Source: Povalibacter uvarum (GTDB taxonomy: Bacteria > Pseudomonadota > Gammaproteobacteria > Steroidobacterales > Steroidobacteraceae). Taken from it: DNA of 64,000 nucleotides. The stretch is taken from positions 1,074,008 to 1,138,007 of the forward strand of contig NZ_JACHHZ010000003.1 in the NCBI RefSeq assembly GCF_014202975.1, given 5' to 3'. The notes beneath the pieces are model-generated. The model saw only the letters and a program-made list of their open reading frames with translations. It was not told where the DNA came from and searched no databases. Both the position numbers and the translations under genes were made by a program. Positions 1 through 7,550 of the stretch are shown piece after piece (the first letter of the stretch is position 1; each line of letters opens with the position of its first letter).

Positions 1-518
1 TTGTTCACGAGATTGACCGTGCCCCCGATCGCGCCGGCACCCGAGTAGACGGAGTTCGAGCCGTTGATGACTTCGACCTGCTCGAGATTGAAAGTGTCGG
101 ATCGCGTGTACTGCGCGCTGTCGCGGATGCCATCGGTCGTGACGTCGTTGCTGCCTGCGAAGCCGCGCAGCGTGAGACTGTCACCGTAGCCGCCGCCACC
201 TTCGCCCGCACCGAACGTGATACCGGGCACTGTGCTCAGCACATCACGCAGTGAAAGCAGTTGCTGGTCGTCGATGACCTGTCGCGTGACTACCTGGATG
301 TTCTGAGGTGTGTCGAGGATCGGCTCCGCGTACTTCGGAGACGACATGAGATCGCGCTTATAGGAGGTGGCTTCTTCCTCTGCTTCGGCTTTCACCGAGA
401 TCTTCGGAAGCTGCTGGGCATCGCCTTCGGCTGCGTGGGCCTGCATTGCTGCTGCCTGAAGCGTTGCGAGAATGGCGGCCACGAGCGGCGTCGGCCGCGA
501 CACATTGCTGATGCGCAT
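1..518 (-). CDS. TonB-dependent siderophore receptor, N-terminal part (runs off the left edge)
   Basis: The minus strand is open from an ATG at 518 to the window edge (about 172 residues). It reads as a signal peptide (MRISNVSRPTPLVAAI, cleavage probably near AHA-AEG), then a TonB-box-like stretch (LPKISVKAE), then a plug domain. The plug shows DTPQNIQVVTRQVIDD, SLRDVLSTVPGITFGAGEG, a DGIRDSAQYTR motif and QVEVINGSNSVYSGAGAIGG. These motifs are typical of the catecholate-siderophore receptor group that includes Fiu. Such receptors sit in the outer membrane and import ferric siderophores using energy from TonB-ExbB-ExbD, which is encoded just downstream on the other strand. The beta-barrel lies outside the window. 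A purine-rich site (AGGGAGC) precedes the ATG. A Fur-like palindrome lies about 80 bp upstream. Family confidence is high; the exact ligand is not determined. Confidence 0.9.
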   Translation of the reverse strand, partial: MRISNVSRPTPLVAAILATLQAAAMQAHAAEGDAQQLPKISVKAEAEEEATSYKRDLMSSPKYAEPILDTPQNIQVVTRQVIDDQQLLSLRDVLSTVPGITFGAGEGGGGYGDSLTLRGFAGSNDVTTDGIRDSAQYTRSDTFNLEQVEVINGSNSVYSGAGAIGGTVNLVN

Positions 519-596
519 CGGAAAGAAAGCTCCCTGGAGTAGACGTTGACGGCCAGCCGCGTCTCGGTCTTCTTGCGGCCATGGCAATGCGACTAT

Positions 597-617
597 AAGT
601 GAGAAGCGTTCTCATTT
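597..617. promoter_or_regulatory. Fur-box-like palindrome between divergent receptor and TonB genes
   Basis: The core TGAGAAGCGTTCTCA (600-614) has perfect 6-bp arms (TGAGAA/TTCTCA) and A/T-rich flanks. This resembles the proteobacterial Fur box form AATGAGAATCATTCTCATT. It lies between the receptor start (518, minus) and the TonB-like gene start (668, plus), so one site could serve both under iron control. The site is seen in the sequence; Fur binding is inferred. Confidence 0.65.
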
Positions 618-667
618 GCAACGCAACGAGGGAGGGTGCATCATTCGCGCGCCACACCCTTTAGTAG

Positions 668-1297
668 ATGAGTGCCCGCGTGTTTACCCCCGACAGGTCC
701 CGCCACATGGTTGTTGCTGCGACGATCCTGGTCGCTCACGCGGTGGCGGTTTTCGTGCTCCTGTCGATCGGGCCACGGATCCAGGCAGCGGTAGAGCATC
801 CGCCCGTCGAAATCCGGTTCGTATCCGAGCCGCCGCCATCCAAGCGCTGGCAACCCCCCGAAGTGAAGACCGTGGCGCCGCAGATCGTTGCGCCAATGCC
901 GGATGTACCGTTCATAGAAATCCCGGTTCTGCCTGCATCCGAGCGAGCAATCGCGGTACCGGTGCAAGCAGCACTTGTTGCGCCGACGCCGCCATCCGAC
1001 TCCGCCCCACGTTTGATTTCAGTCATCGAGTACCTGCGCGAACCTTCGCTTCGTTACCCGCCGCAGTCGCGTCGGCTGCGAGAGCAGGGGCTCGTCGTAC
1101 TGCGCGTACTGATCGACGAGAAGGGGGTGGCGTCGAGCATCGAGATCGAAACATCGAGCGGCTTCTCGCGGCTCGATCACGCGGCACGCGAAGCTGTGTC
1201 ACGCGCGGCCTTCCGGCCTTATGTGGAAGGCGGCGCGCCCCGGCGTGCTTTTGTGCTTATTCCTATAGAGTTTTCGTTGAATCGAAGCGCTGCCTGA
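668..1297 (+). CDS. TonB-family energy transducer (first of two)
   Basis: A 209-residue protein with a short cytoplasmic start, one membrane segment (about residues 14-34, VVAATILVAHAVAVFVLLSI), a Pro-rich periplasmic linker and a C-terminal TonB domain (about 125-205). The domain has the RYPPQSRRLREQG and GVASSIEIETSSGFSRLD motifs. It would span the periplasm and pass proton-motive energy from an ExbB/ExbD complex to an outer-membrane receptor. It diverges from the siderophore receptor across a Fur-like palindrome, so it is probably a dedicated, iron-regulated TonB. No exbB or exbD follows it directly; those lie behind the second tonB. An alternative start is the ATG at 707, which would remove the cytoplasmic residues. 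Confidence 0.85.
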   Translation: MSARVFTPDRSRHMVVAATILVAHAVAVFVLLSIGPRIQAAVEHPPVEIRFVSEPPPSKRWQPPEVKTVAPQIVAPMPDVPFIEIPVLPASERAIAVPVQAALVAPTPPSDSAPRLISVIEYLREPSLRYPPQSRRLREQGLVVLRVLIDEKGVASSIEIETSSGFSRLDHAAREAVSRAAFRPYVEGGAPRRAFVLIPIEFSLNRSAA

Positions 1298-1807
1298 GCC
1301 GCTTGCCGATGCGCCGTTGCGAGATTTTTGCGCGGTGCGGTAAGAAGTCGCAGCGACGAGTCCCGCGCGGGGTGACGGCAGGCGTGGGAACCAAAAAGCG
1401 CGAATAGCCGTCTTACTGGATCAGTAACGCGAGACCGGCCTGTGACCAGGTTGCCGGTGGACAAGTCTTCGGCAAAATTTGTGACCGTCAAAATGCCAGT
1501 TTGTAATGCGCATGCAGTCGATGTTGTTGCCAAAGCAGTGCATCGATTTTGCCGCGCACATAATCATGGCTAGGAGTGCTTGCCTTCCAAGCCGAAACTT
1601 TATACCTTGCGCGGCGTTCTGCGGTCTGTGTGGACTGTAATGTCAATTCCAACGCTGGAATCCGCGACATTACGTCGACCCGTTCGAACCGGGGAACGGG
1701 GATGTATGCGCATGACGCATACGCGGGCGACACCAAGATCACGGTTACGCATTTAGTAGAAGCACGGGGCTGATTCAGACTCCGTATTTACACCCGAGCG
1801 GCACAGC
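1298..1807. other. 510-bp intergenic region with three short hairpins, no gene seen
   Basis: I see no supportable coding sequence here. Three perfect inverted repeats lie in a row: ATTCCA-ACGC-TGGAAT (1646-1661), CCCGTTC/GAACGGG (1679-1700) and GTATGCG-CATGA-CGCATAC (1704-1722). They precede the second tonB by about 85 bp and could belong to its 5' leader or to a terminator/regulatory region for the flanking genes. The small open frames here show no family resemblance. Confidence 0.5.
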
Positions 1808-2446
1808 ATGGCCTACGCACCAGCATCGTCTTCTTTCTTTACGCGACGCGGAATTGTTTTTCTCGCCATCGTAGCCTTGCACGGGGCGTTCTTCTGGGCA
1901 CTGGCAACCGGTATGTCGCACCGGGTTGTCGAAGCAGTGCTGGGTCCCATCGAGACCCGAATCATCGAAGAAGCACCGAAGCCCGAAGACAAACCACCGC
2001 CCCCGCCGCCGAAGATCGAAACTCCTCCTCCGTTCGTACCGCCGCCTGAAGTGGCGATTGAGATCCCGATGGATGCCGCGCCGACCACGGCGATCCGTCA
2101 GACCACTCAGCAGGCTCCGGTCGCTCAGCCGCCGCCGGCTCCGGTCGCCGCGCCGGTAGCACGCACCGCGCCGAAGTCCGACGCGCGTCGCCCGCTGACC
2201 CAGCCTGAATATCCGCCTTCGTCGCGCCGTGCTGGCGAGACGGGCACCGTGATCCTCGAGGTGTATGTGCTCGAGAACGGCCGCGCAGGTGACGTGCGAG
2301 TCAAGACGTCGAGCGGCTTCCCGAAGCTCGATGAAGCAGCAGTGCGTGAGGTCAAGCGGTCCTGGCGCCTGGTACCCGGAACCGAGAACGGCAAGCCCGT
2401 TCCGATGTGGGGGCAGTTCGCCGTCACGTTCAAGCTCACGGATTGA
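1808..2446 (+). CDS. tonB: TonB energy transducer
   Basis: A 212-residue protein. An N-terminal membrane segment (about residues 14-34) is followed by a strongly Pro-rich rigid linker (a KPPPPPPKIETPPPFVPPP-like stretch near 58-80, then more PxP) and a C-terminal TonB domain (about 130-212). The domain carries the YPPSSRRAGETGTVILEVYV and SSGFPKLDEAAVREVKRSWRL motifs. It energises outer-membrane receptors. The immediate downstream exbB, exbD and exbD genes on the same strand identify it as the TonB of a complete transducing complex. It is a paralogue of the gene at 668. Confidence 0.93.
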   Translation: MAYAPASSSFFTRRGIVFLAIVALHGAFFWALATGMSHRVVEAVLGPIETRIIEEAPKPEDKPPPPPPKIETPPPFVPPPEVAIEIPMDAAPTTAIRQTTQQAPVAQPPPAPVAAPVARTAPKSDARRPLTQPEYPPSSRRAGETGTVILEVYVLENGRAGDVRVKTSSGFPKLDEAAVREVKRSWRLVPGTENGKPVPMWGQFAVTFKLTD

Positions 2447-2520
2447 CGCAGAAACTTAAGCACTCTAACTACGATCGATCATTCTTCAGATACAGGCTCC
2501 CAAGTAGAGGACATTGCTCC

Positions 2521-3267
2521 ATGGCTCCCGAAACAGTTCAAGAGAATCCATTTGGTCTTGAGGCGTTCTACCGTCAGCTGGACACGGTCGGCACGGGCGT
2601 GTTGTACCTCCTGGTCATCATGTCGCTGGCATCGTGGTACGTCATCCTGACGAAGTTGTGGGACCAGCGCCGTCTGCGCAAAGACTACGTTGAAGTTCAC
2701 AAAGGTTTCTGGACGGCCGGCAACCTCCGTGACGGCATCAACAAGCTGAGCAAGGACAACGCGTTCAAGATGGTTGCTGAAGACGGCGTCCGCGCTGCCC
2801 AGCACCACGAGGGTCGCCTGACGGACCAGATTCCGCTCCACGAGTGGATCACGGTCTCCCTCTACCGCTCGGTCGACAGCATCACGAGCCGCATGCAGAA
2901 CGGCCTGTCGCTGCTCGCGACGGTCGGTTCAACCGCTCCGTTCGTCGGTCTGTTCGGCACGGTGTGGGGCATCTATAACGCGCTGATCTCGATCAGCTTG
3001 GCCGGCCAGGCCTCGCTCGACAAGATCGCCGGCCCGATCGGTGAAGCGCTGATCATGACCGCGCTCGGTCTGTTCGTCGCCGTGCCGGCGGTCATGGGCT
3101 ACAACTGGCTCCTGCGTCGTAACAAGGACATCTCCGAGAAGCTCAAGTACTTCACGGCGGACCTGCACTCGTACCTCGTGAGCGGTGCTCGCGTGGAAGG
3201 CGCTGCTCCGACCGCTGCAGCTCGTCCGGCTGCTGGTGCTGCGGCCGGCGCCGCTGTCCGGAAGTAA
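2521..3267 (+). CDS. exbB: ExbB/TolQ-family proton channel subunit
   Basis: A 248-residue inner-membrane protein starting at MAPETVQENPFGL; the open frame upstream lacks family character. It shows the MotA/TolQ/ExbB pattern: a first membrane helix near residues 28-48, a cytoplasmic loop, then SLLATVGSTAPFVGLFGTVWGIYNAL and an AGPIGEALIMTALGLFVAVPAVMGYN helix pair (about 125-210). ExbB pentamers with ExbD form the proton-driven motor that powers TonB. The C-terminus is an unusual Ala/Pro-rich tail. It sits 74 bp after tonB and 37 bp before the first exbD, so co-transcription is likely. Confidence 0.93.
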   Translation: MAPETVQENPFGLEAFYRQLDTVGTGVLYLLVIMSLASWYVILTKLWDQRRLRKDYVEVHKGFWTAGNLRDGINKLSKDNAFKMVAEDGVRAAQHHEGRLTDQIPLHEWITVSLYRSVDSITSRMQNGLSLLATVGSTAPFVGLFGTVWGIYNALISISLAGQASLDKIAGPIGEALIMTALGLFVAVPAVMGYNWLLRRNKDISEKLKYFTADLHSYLVSGARVEGAAPTAAARPAAGAAAGAAVRK

Positions 3268-3304
3268 CAGTTCCGCGCACTCCTGCAACTTTCGGAGCTG
3301 AACG

Positions 3305-3748
3305 ATGAGCAATGCATTTACCGCATTGAATACTTCCGATCAGGAAGACGAGCGGCCGATGAATGAAATCAACACGACGCCGCTCGTGGACGTCATGTTG
3401 GTGTTGCTCATCGTGTTCATGATCACGATTCCCGTGATCACGCACACTGTGCCGCTGGACCTGCCGCAAATCCGGAATCAGGCGACACAGACGAAGCCCG
3501 AGAACATCAACCTGTCCGTCAACAAGGACGGACAGGTGTTCTGGGGCACGACCGTGCTCTCCGGGAACCAGGAATTGCTGGATCGCCTCAAGGAAGTGGC
3601 CACGTTGCAGCCTCAGCCCGAAGTCCACATTCGCGCTGACCAGCAGACCAAGTATGAGTACGTCGGCCGTGTGATTCTCGACGCGCAGCGCGCCGGGATG
3701 CTCAAGGTCGGCTTCATCACCGAACCGGAGCCGGGCATCGCTCGCTGA
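3305..3748 (+). CDS. exbD: ExbD/TolR-family motor subunit (first copy)
   Basis: A 147-residue protein with a short cytoplasmic N-terminus, one membrane helix (about residues 24-45) and a periplasmic domain. The helix has the signature MNEINTTPLVDVMLVLLIVF; the Asp of PLVDVML is the proton-carrying residue in the family. The periplasmic domain includes INLSVNKDGQVFW and PEVHIRADQQTKY. It forms the rotor or plug of the ExbB channel. The next gene is a second ExbD, an arrangement known in xanthomonads where exbD1 and exbD2 follow exbB. Which copy serves which TonB cannot be told here. Confidence 0.92.
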   Translation: MSNAFTALNTSDQEDERPMNEINTTPLVDVMLVLLIVFMITIPVITHTVPLDLPQIRNQATQTKPENINLSVNKDGQVFWGTTVLSGNQELLDRLKEVATLQPQPEVHIRADQQTKYEYVGRVILDAQRAGMLKVGFITEPEPGIAR

Positions 3749-3785
3749 GCTGCCCGATCCTCCAACCGACTTGAGGTAACGACTC

Positions 3786-4211
3786 ATGGCAATGAGTGTA
3801 GGCAGCGCCGGTGAAGGCGAGCCGATGATGGAAATCAACACGACGCCGCTCATCGACGTCATGTTGGTGCTCCTGATCATGTTCATCATCACACTGCCCG
3901 TGATGACGCACGCGGTGAAGCTGGACATGCCCCGGCCGAACTCGAATCCGACTCCGCCCAACGAGATCATCGAGCCGATCCGTCTCGACATCGACTGGGA
4001 CGGCGCGATCATCTGGAACGGAACGATGGTTCAGCTCGACACGCTGGAAGGCTACTTCCGCGTCGAGGCTGCGAAGAGCCCGCAGCCCGAGCTCCATGTC
4101 CGGCCGGATCGTCGTGCGAACTACGACACCGTCGCAAAGGTGTTGGCGCTCGCACAGCGAAATGGCATGCAGCGCATCGGTTTCGTAGGCAACGAACAAT
4201 TCCTGGAATAA
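3786..4211 (+). CDS. exbD: ExbD/TolR-family motor subunit (second copy)
   Basis: A 141-residue paralogue of the preceding gene. It has the same membrane signature (MMEINTTPLIDVMLVLLIMF, with the conserved Asp) and a diverged periplasmic domain (PIRLDIDWDGAIIWNG, PELHVRPDRRANYD). It starts 37 bp after the first exbD. Ambiguous pairing with ExbB suggests either a hetero-dimeric ExbD1/ExbD2 rotor or alternative complexes. In Xanthomonas the second ExbD is required only for certain uptake or virulence functions (family knowledge). A strong hairpin follows the gene at 4229. Confidence 0.92.
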   Translation: MAMSVGSAGEGEPMMEINTTPLIDVMLVLLIMFIITLPVMTHAVKLDMPRPNSNPTPPNEIIEPIRLDIDWDGAIIWNGTMVQLDTLEGYFRVEAAKSPQPELHVRPDRRANYDTVAKVLALAQRNGMQRIGFVGNEQFLE

Positions 4212-4228
4212 GTTGCCTGACTTTCCCG

Positions 4229-4260
4229 ACGGGGTGAACTTCTTCACCCCGTTGTTCGTT
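4229..4260 (+). terminator. Hairpin terminator or attenuator after the second exbD
   Basis: Ten-base perfect arms, ACGGGGTGAA (4229-4238) and TTCACCCCGT (4243-4252), close a 4-nt loop and are followed by the moderately T-rich TGTTCGTTTC. It sits between exbD2 and the TPR gene on the same strand. It may end the exb transcript fully, or only lower expression of the TPR gene. Confidence 0.65.
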
Positions 4261-4344
4261 TCAGGGCGTGTTCAGTATCGAAACGCGAGGATGGAATCGC
4301 GTTCGAAGCAAGACGCCGGATCCAAGACCTTTTTGGGAACCTCT

Positions 4345-5598
4345 ATGACCCGAGTTAGAAGCATTGCAGTAGCACTGAGCGTCGCGATCGGCATGGCCTC
4401 GACTGCTGCCGTCCTCGCGCCGGCCACGGTTGTTGCGGCCGAACCAGCCAAGCCGAAGATGAGCAAAGCCGTGGCGGTACCGCTGCAGGCTGCCCAGAAG
4501 GCAATGGCTGCAAAGCAGTGGGACGCTGCAATGGCCGAGATCAAGAAGGCCCAGGCCGTGCCGACCCGGACGCCGGCCGAGGACTACCAGATCGACGAAT
4601 TCCTCGGCTACATCCTCGTGCAACAGAAGAAGTACGCACAGGCTGCGCCGGTGTTCGAACGCATGCTGAATTCGGGACTCGTTCCCGCGGACCAGGTCGA
4701 CGACCGCACGAAGGCCGTTGCCCAGATGTACTTCCAGGAGAAGGAATACAGGAAGTCCGCTGAGTGGGCCAAGAAGTGGCTCGCCACGCATCCGGGCCAG
4801 GAAGACATGTCCGTGCTGCTCGGCCAGGCGAACTACCTGCTCGAAGACTACAAGGGCGCTGCCAGCGTCATGTCCGGTGTCGTCACCAATGCCGAGAAGG
4901 CAGGCCAGACGCCGAAGGAAAACTACATCCAGATCGTGCTCAGCTCGCAGTTCAAGCTGGACAACAAGGACGGTGTGGCGGAAGCACTCAAGAAGATGGT
5001 CCGCTACTACCCGAAGCCGGAGTACTGGGACAATCTCACGGATATCTATCGTCGCAAGCAGAACAGCGACCGCGTGACGCTCGGCTTCTACCGCCTGATG
5101 AGCGACGTGGGCATTCTGAAAGACAAGGGCGACTACATGGAGATGTCGCAGCTCGCCATCGAGGCGGGCGTTCCGGGCGAAGCCGAGCAGACGATGCAGA
5201 AGGGCATCGACAACGGCACGCTGAAGAGCGACGACAAGACCGAACAGGGCCGCTATACGCGTCTCCTGGAAGCCGCCAAGAAGCAGGCTGCCGCAGACCG
5301 TGCCTCCCTGGCCCAGCAGGCCAAGGACGCCGAGAAGGCGACTCAGGGCCAGGCCAGCGTGGGTCTCGGCCAGGCTTATCTCAGCTACGGCATGTATGAC
5401 GAAGCGATCGCCGCGCTCCAGGCGGGCCTGAAGAAGGGTGGTGTCACGGACGCCGATGAAGCCCAGATCAGCCTCGGCCTCGCCCAGATGAAGAAGGGCC
5501 AGAAGGACGCTGCCCGCCAGACGTTCAAGGCGGTCAAGGCAGACAGCAAGTGGGCCGACCTCGCCGGCCTGTGGTCGATCCGGACCTACCAGTCCTGA
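4345..5598 (+). CDS. Exported tetratricopeptide-repeat protein of the TonB locus
   Basis: A 417-residue protein when started at MTRVRSIAVALSVAIG (4345), which gives a normal signal peptide with cleavage near VVAAEP. The longer open frame from 4213 would cross the hairpin at 4229 and is less likely. The mature part is helical, with TPR-like repeats (VPLQAAQKAMAAKQWDAAM, YAQAAPVFERML, YLLEDYKGAASVMSG, GLGQAYLSYGMYDEAIAAL, ALGLAQMKKGQKDAAR-type units). It probably acts in the periplasm. TPR proteins at the end of tonB-exbB-exbD-exbD loci are common in xanthomonad-like bacteria, but their role is not established. A terminator follows directly. Confidence 0.8.
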   Translation: MTRVRSIAVALSVAIGMASTAAVLAPATVVAAEPAKPKMSKAVAVPLQAAQKAMAAKQWDAAMAEIKKAQAVPTRTPAEDYQIDEFLGYILVQQKKYAQAAPVFERMLNSGLVPADQVDDRTKAVAQMYFQEKEYRKSAEWAKKWLATHPGQEDMSVLLGQANYLLEDYKGAASVMSGVVTNAEKAGQTPKENYIQIVLSSQFKLDNKDGVAEALKKMVRYYPKPEYWDNLTDIYRRKQNSDRVTLGFYRLMSDVGILKDKGDYMEMSQLAIEAGVPGEAEQTMQKGIDNGTLKSDDKTEQGRYTRLLEAAKKQAAADRASLAQQAKDAEKATQGQASVGLGQAYLSYGMYDEAIAALQAGLKKGGVTDADEAQISLGLAQMKKGQKDAARQTFKAVKADSKWADLAGLWSIRTYQS

Positions 5599-5624
5599 TC
5601 TCCAGTCCGGGACGATCGATCGAG

Positions 5625-5676
5625 AAAAGCCCGGCAATCGCCGGGCTTTTCATTTGGGGCCGGGCTTTTCATTGGG
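5625..5676 (+). terminator. Strong intrinsic terminator with a duplicated 3' half
   Basis: The stem AAAAGCCCGGC (5625-5635)/GCCGGGCTTTT (5640-5650) with an AATC loop ends in a T-run. The 3' strand and its tail are then repeated: CCGGGCTTTTCATT at 5641 recurs at 5660 with nearly the same flank. This is a short tandem duplication of half the terminator. It ends the tonB-TPR transcription unit. Confidence 0.88.
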
Positions 5677-5701
5677 AAGCGCACCCCCATCTCGCTAAAA
5701 T
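5672..5701 (+). promoter_or_regulatory. Candidate sigma70 promoter for lipA
   Basis: TTGGGA (5672-5677) and TAAAAT (5696-5701) are separated by 18 bp and lie 33 bp before the GTG start of lipA. The -10 hexamer is the loop of the palindrome CTCGC-TAAAAT-GCGAG (5691-5706), which could bind a regulator. This rests on consensus matching only. Confidence 0.35.
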
Positions 5702-5734
5702 GCGAGCCTTCCAGGTCCCGGTATTCCCGCTGCA

Positions 5735-6796
5735 GTGAACCAGTTCAAAGGCATTCCCATCGTCCCAGGCGCCGAACCGTCGGTTCGCCCCGACTCGCCG
5801 GCTGCCCGCAGCGGCGAGAAATATCGGACGCCGCAGGGTTTCTCAGCGATCAAGGACGGCATCAAGGCGTCGGCTGGCGCCGATCCCATGGTGCTCGGCC
5901 GGAAGCCGCAGTGGCTGCGCGCTCCGATGCCCGCGGGTTCGAAGTTCGACGGCGTACGGGCGCTCGTGAAGGAGCACCGACTCGCGACCGTCTGTGAGGA
6001 AGCCAAGTGTCCCAACATCGGCGAATGCTGGAATGCCGGCACCGCGACTTTGATGCTGATGGGAGCAGTGTGCACTCGTGCCTGCCGGTTCTGTTCCGTC
6101 GACACCGGTAATCCACGAGGCTGGCTCGATCATGACGAACCCGCCAACAGCGCGCGCACTGTGCAGCTCATGCGATTGAAGTACGTGGTGCTGACTTCCG
6201 TGAATCGCGACGATCTCGCCGATGGCGGTGCTGCGCACTTCGCAGCCTGCGTTCGTGAGATCAAGCAGCTCAATCCGTCGACCGCGGTCGAGGCACTCAC
6301 GCCCGATTTTCAGGGCAATCTCGCCGACGTCGAAACCGTCGTCGGCAGCGGTCTCGAAGTTTTCGCGCAGAATGTCGAGACGGTGCGTCGACTGACGCAT
6401 CCAGTGCGCGATCCGCGCGCGAGCTACGAACAGACACTGACCGTTCTGGCACACGCCAAGAAATTCCGTGCGGACGTGCTCACGAAGACGAGCCTCATGC
6501 TCGGCCTCGGAGAAACCGACGAGGAAATCGCCACCGCGATGGACGACATGCGAGCGGCAGGGGTCGACATCCTGACGCTCGGTCAGTATCTGCGGCCGAC
6601 TCCGAATCACCTGCCGATCGAGCGCTGGGTGACGCCCGAGGAATTCAACACCTATCGCGAATGGGCGCTTGCGAAGGGATTCCTCGAATGCGTTTCCGGG
6701 CCACTAGTGCGTTCGAGCTATCGCGCGGAGCGCGCCCTCGAGCGCAACAACGCCGGGCTGAGCGGCGGCCGGCGGAGTCCAGACGCAGCGCCGTGA
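5735..6796 (+). CDS. lipA: Lipoyl synthase
   Basis: A 353-residue radical-SAM enzyme that inserts two sulfurs into protein-bound octanoyl groups to make lipoyl cofactor for 2-oxoacid dehydrogenases and the glycine cleavage system. The auxiliary cluster motif [12 protein letters not shown] and the radical-SAM motif CTRACRFC are both present. GNPR and [17 protein letters not shown] near the C-terminus also fit; the C-terminal Ser is the usual cluster ligand. Translation starts at GTG 5735; no earlier ATG is available after the terminator. The N-terminal extension (about 50 residues) is longer than in E. coli LipA. lipB follows at once, in the order lipA-lipB (the reverse of E. coli). Confidence 0.97.
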   Translation: MNQFKGIPIVPGAEPSVRPDSPAARSGEKYRTPQGFSAIKDGIKASAGADPMVLGRKPQWLRAPMPAGSKFDGVRALVKEHRLATVCEEAKCPNIGECWNAGTATLMLMGAVCTRACRFCSVDTGNPRGWLDHDEPANSARTVQLMRLKYVVLTSVNRDDLADGGAAHFAACVREIKQLNPSTAVEALTPDFQGNLADVETVVGSGLEVFAQNVETVRRLTHPVRDPRASYEQTLTVLAHAKKFRADVLTKTSLMLGLGETDEEIATAMDDMRAAGVDILTLGQYLRPTPNHLPIERWVTPEEFNTYREWALAKGFLECVSGPLVRSSYRAERALERNNAGLSGGRRSPDAAP

Positions 6797-6835
6797 TCGC
6801 CTGCAGTGTGGGCCGGCCCCCTCTCTGACACTGGC

Positions 6836-7510
6836 ATGACCATCGCAGCATCAAAGATCGACGCTTCTTCCGCCGCAGCCGGTGGGCCGGCGTTGCGTTG
6901 GCTCGGGCGCGTCGACTACGAACCCACCTGGGACGGGATGCGCGCGTTCACTGATTCGCGCACCGCCGAAGATCGAGATCAGATCTGGTTTCTCGAACAT
7001 CCCGCCGTTTTCACGCTGGGCATGAATGGCAAGCGCGAACACGTGCTGGCACCCGCGGATATTCCCGTCGTGCAGATCGATCGCGGCGGGCAGGTGACGT
7101 ACCACGGACCGGGACAGCTCGTGGTCTATCCACTGATCGACGTGCGACGACTAGGTATCGGTGTTCGCCAACTCGTCGTCGCGCTAGAGAATGCCGTCAT
7201 CGCCCTCGCTGCAGAACAGGCCGTCGTCGCCGCCGGACGTCGCGACGCGCCCGGTGTCTATGTCAACGAACGAAAACTTGCCAGCATCGGCCTGCGCATC
7301 CGGCGCGGCTGCAGCTATCATGGCCTCGCGCTGAACGTGAGCATGGATCTTGAGCCGTTCGGACGCATCAATCCCTGTGGTTATGCGGGTCTGCAAGTGA
7401 CGGATCTGAAATCACTGGGAACGGATCTGAGCGTGGAAGCTGCCGCACATCGGCTCGCGCCGCACCTCCTGCGGTCGCTGTCGTTGCCCGATCAACCCGT
7501 GTGGTCGTAG
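6836..7510 (+). CDS. lipB: Lipoyl(octanoyl) transferase
   Basis: A 224-residue enzyme (ATG 6836; a GTG at 6806 would add ten residues). It moves octanoyl from acyl carrier protein to the lipoyl domains, which LipA then thiolates. Visible signatures are RGGQVTYHGPGQLVVYPLID, GVYVNERKLASIGLRIRRG with the catalytic Lys in the KLASIG motif, and HGLALNVSMDLEPFGRINPCG with the active-site Cys. It is 39 bp after lipA and co-oriented, so the two form a lipoylation operon. In E. coli lipB lies beside ybeD and dacA; here that cluster is on the opposite strand just downstream. Confidence 0.96.
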   Translation: MTIAASKIDASSAAAGGPALRWLGRVDYEPTWDGMRAFTDSRTAEDRDQIWFLEHPAVFTLGMNGKREHVLAPADIPVVQIDRGGQVTYHGPGQLVVYPLIDVRRLGIGVRQLVVALENAVIALAAEQAVVAAGRRDAPGVYVNERKLASIGLRIRRGCSYHGLALNVSMDLEPFGRINPCGYAGLQVTDLKSLGTDLSVEAAAHRLAPHLLRSLSLPDQPVWS

Positions 7511-7550
7511 CTGCGTTCGGGATTACTCCTCGCTGACGTACGGGATTTCT

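Noticed and set aside
616..1407. A 263-residue open frame overlapping the first TonB-like gene
   Set aside because: Arg/Cys-rich translation without motifs; the overlapping frame encodes a clear TonB protein.
1677..1701. A T-arm-like segment (CCCG-TTCGAAC-CGGG) suggesting a tRNA gene
   Set aside because: No matching acceptor or anticodon arm lies at the right distance upstream, and the 3' end does not pair with any 5' strand.
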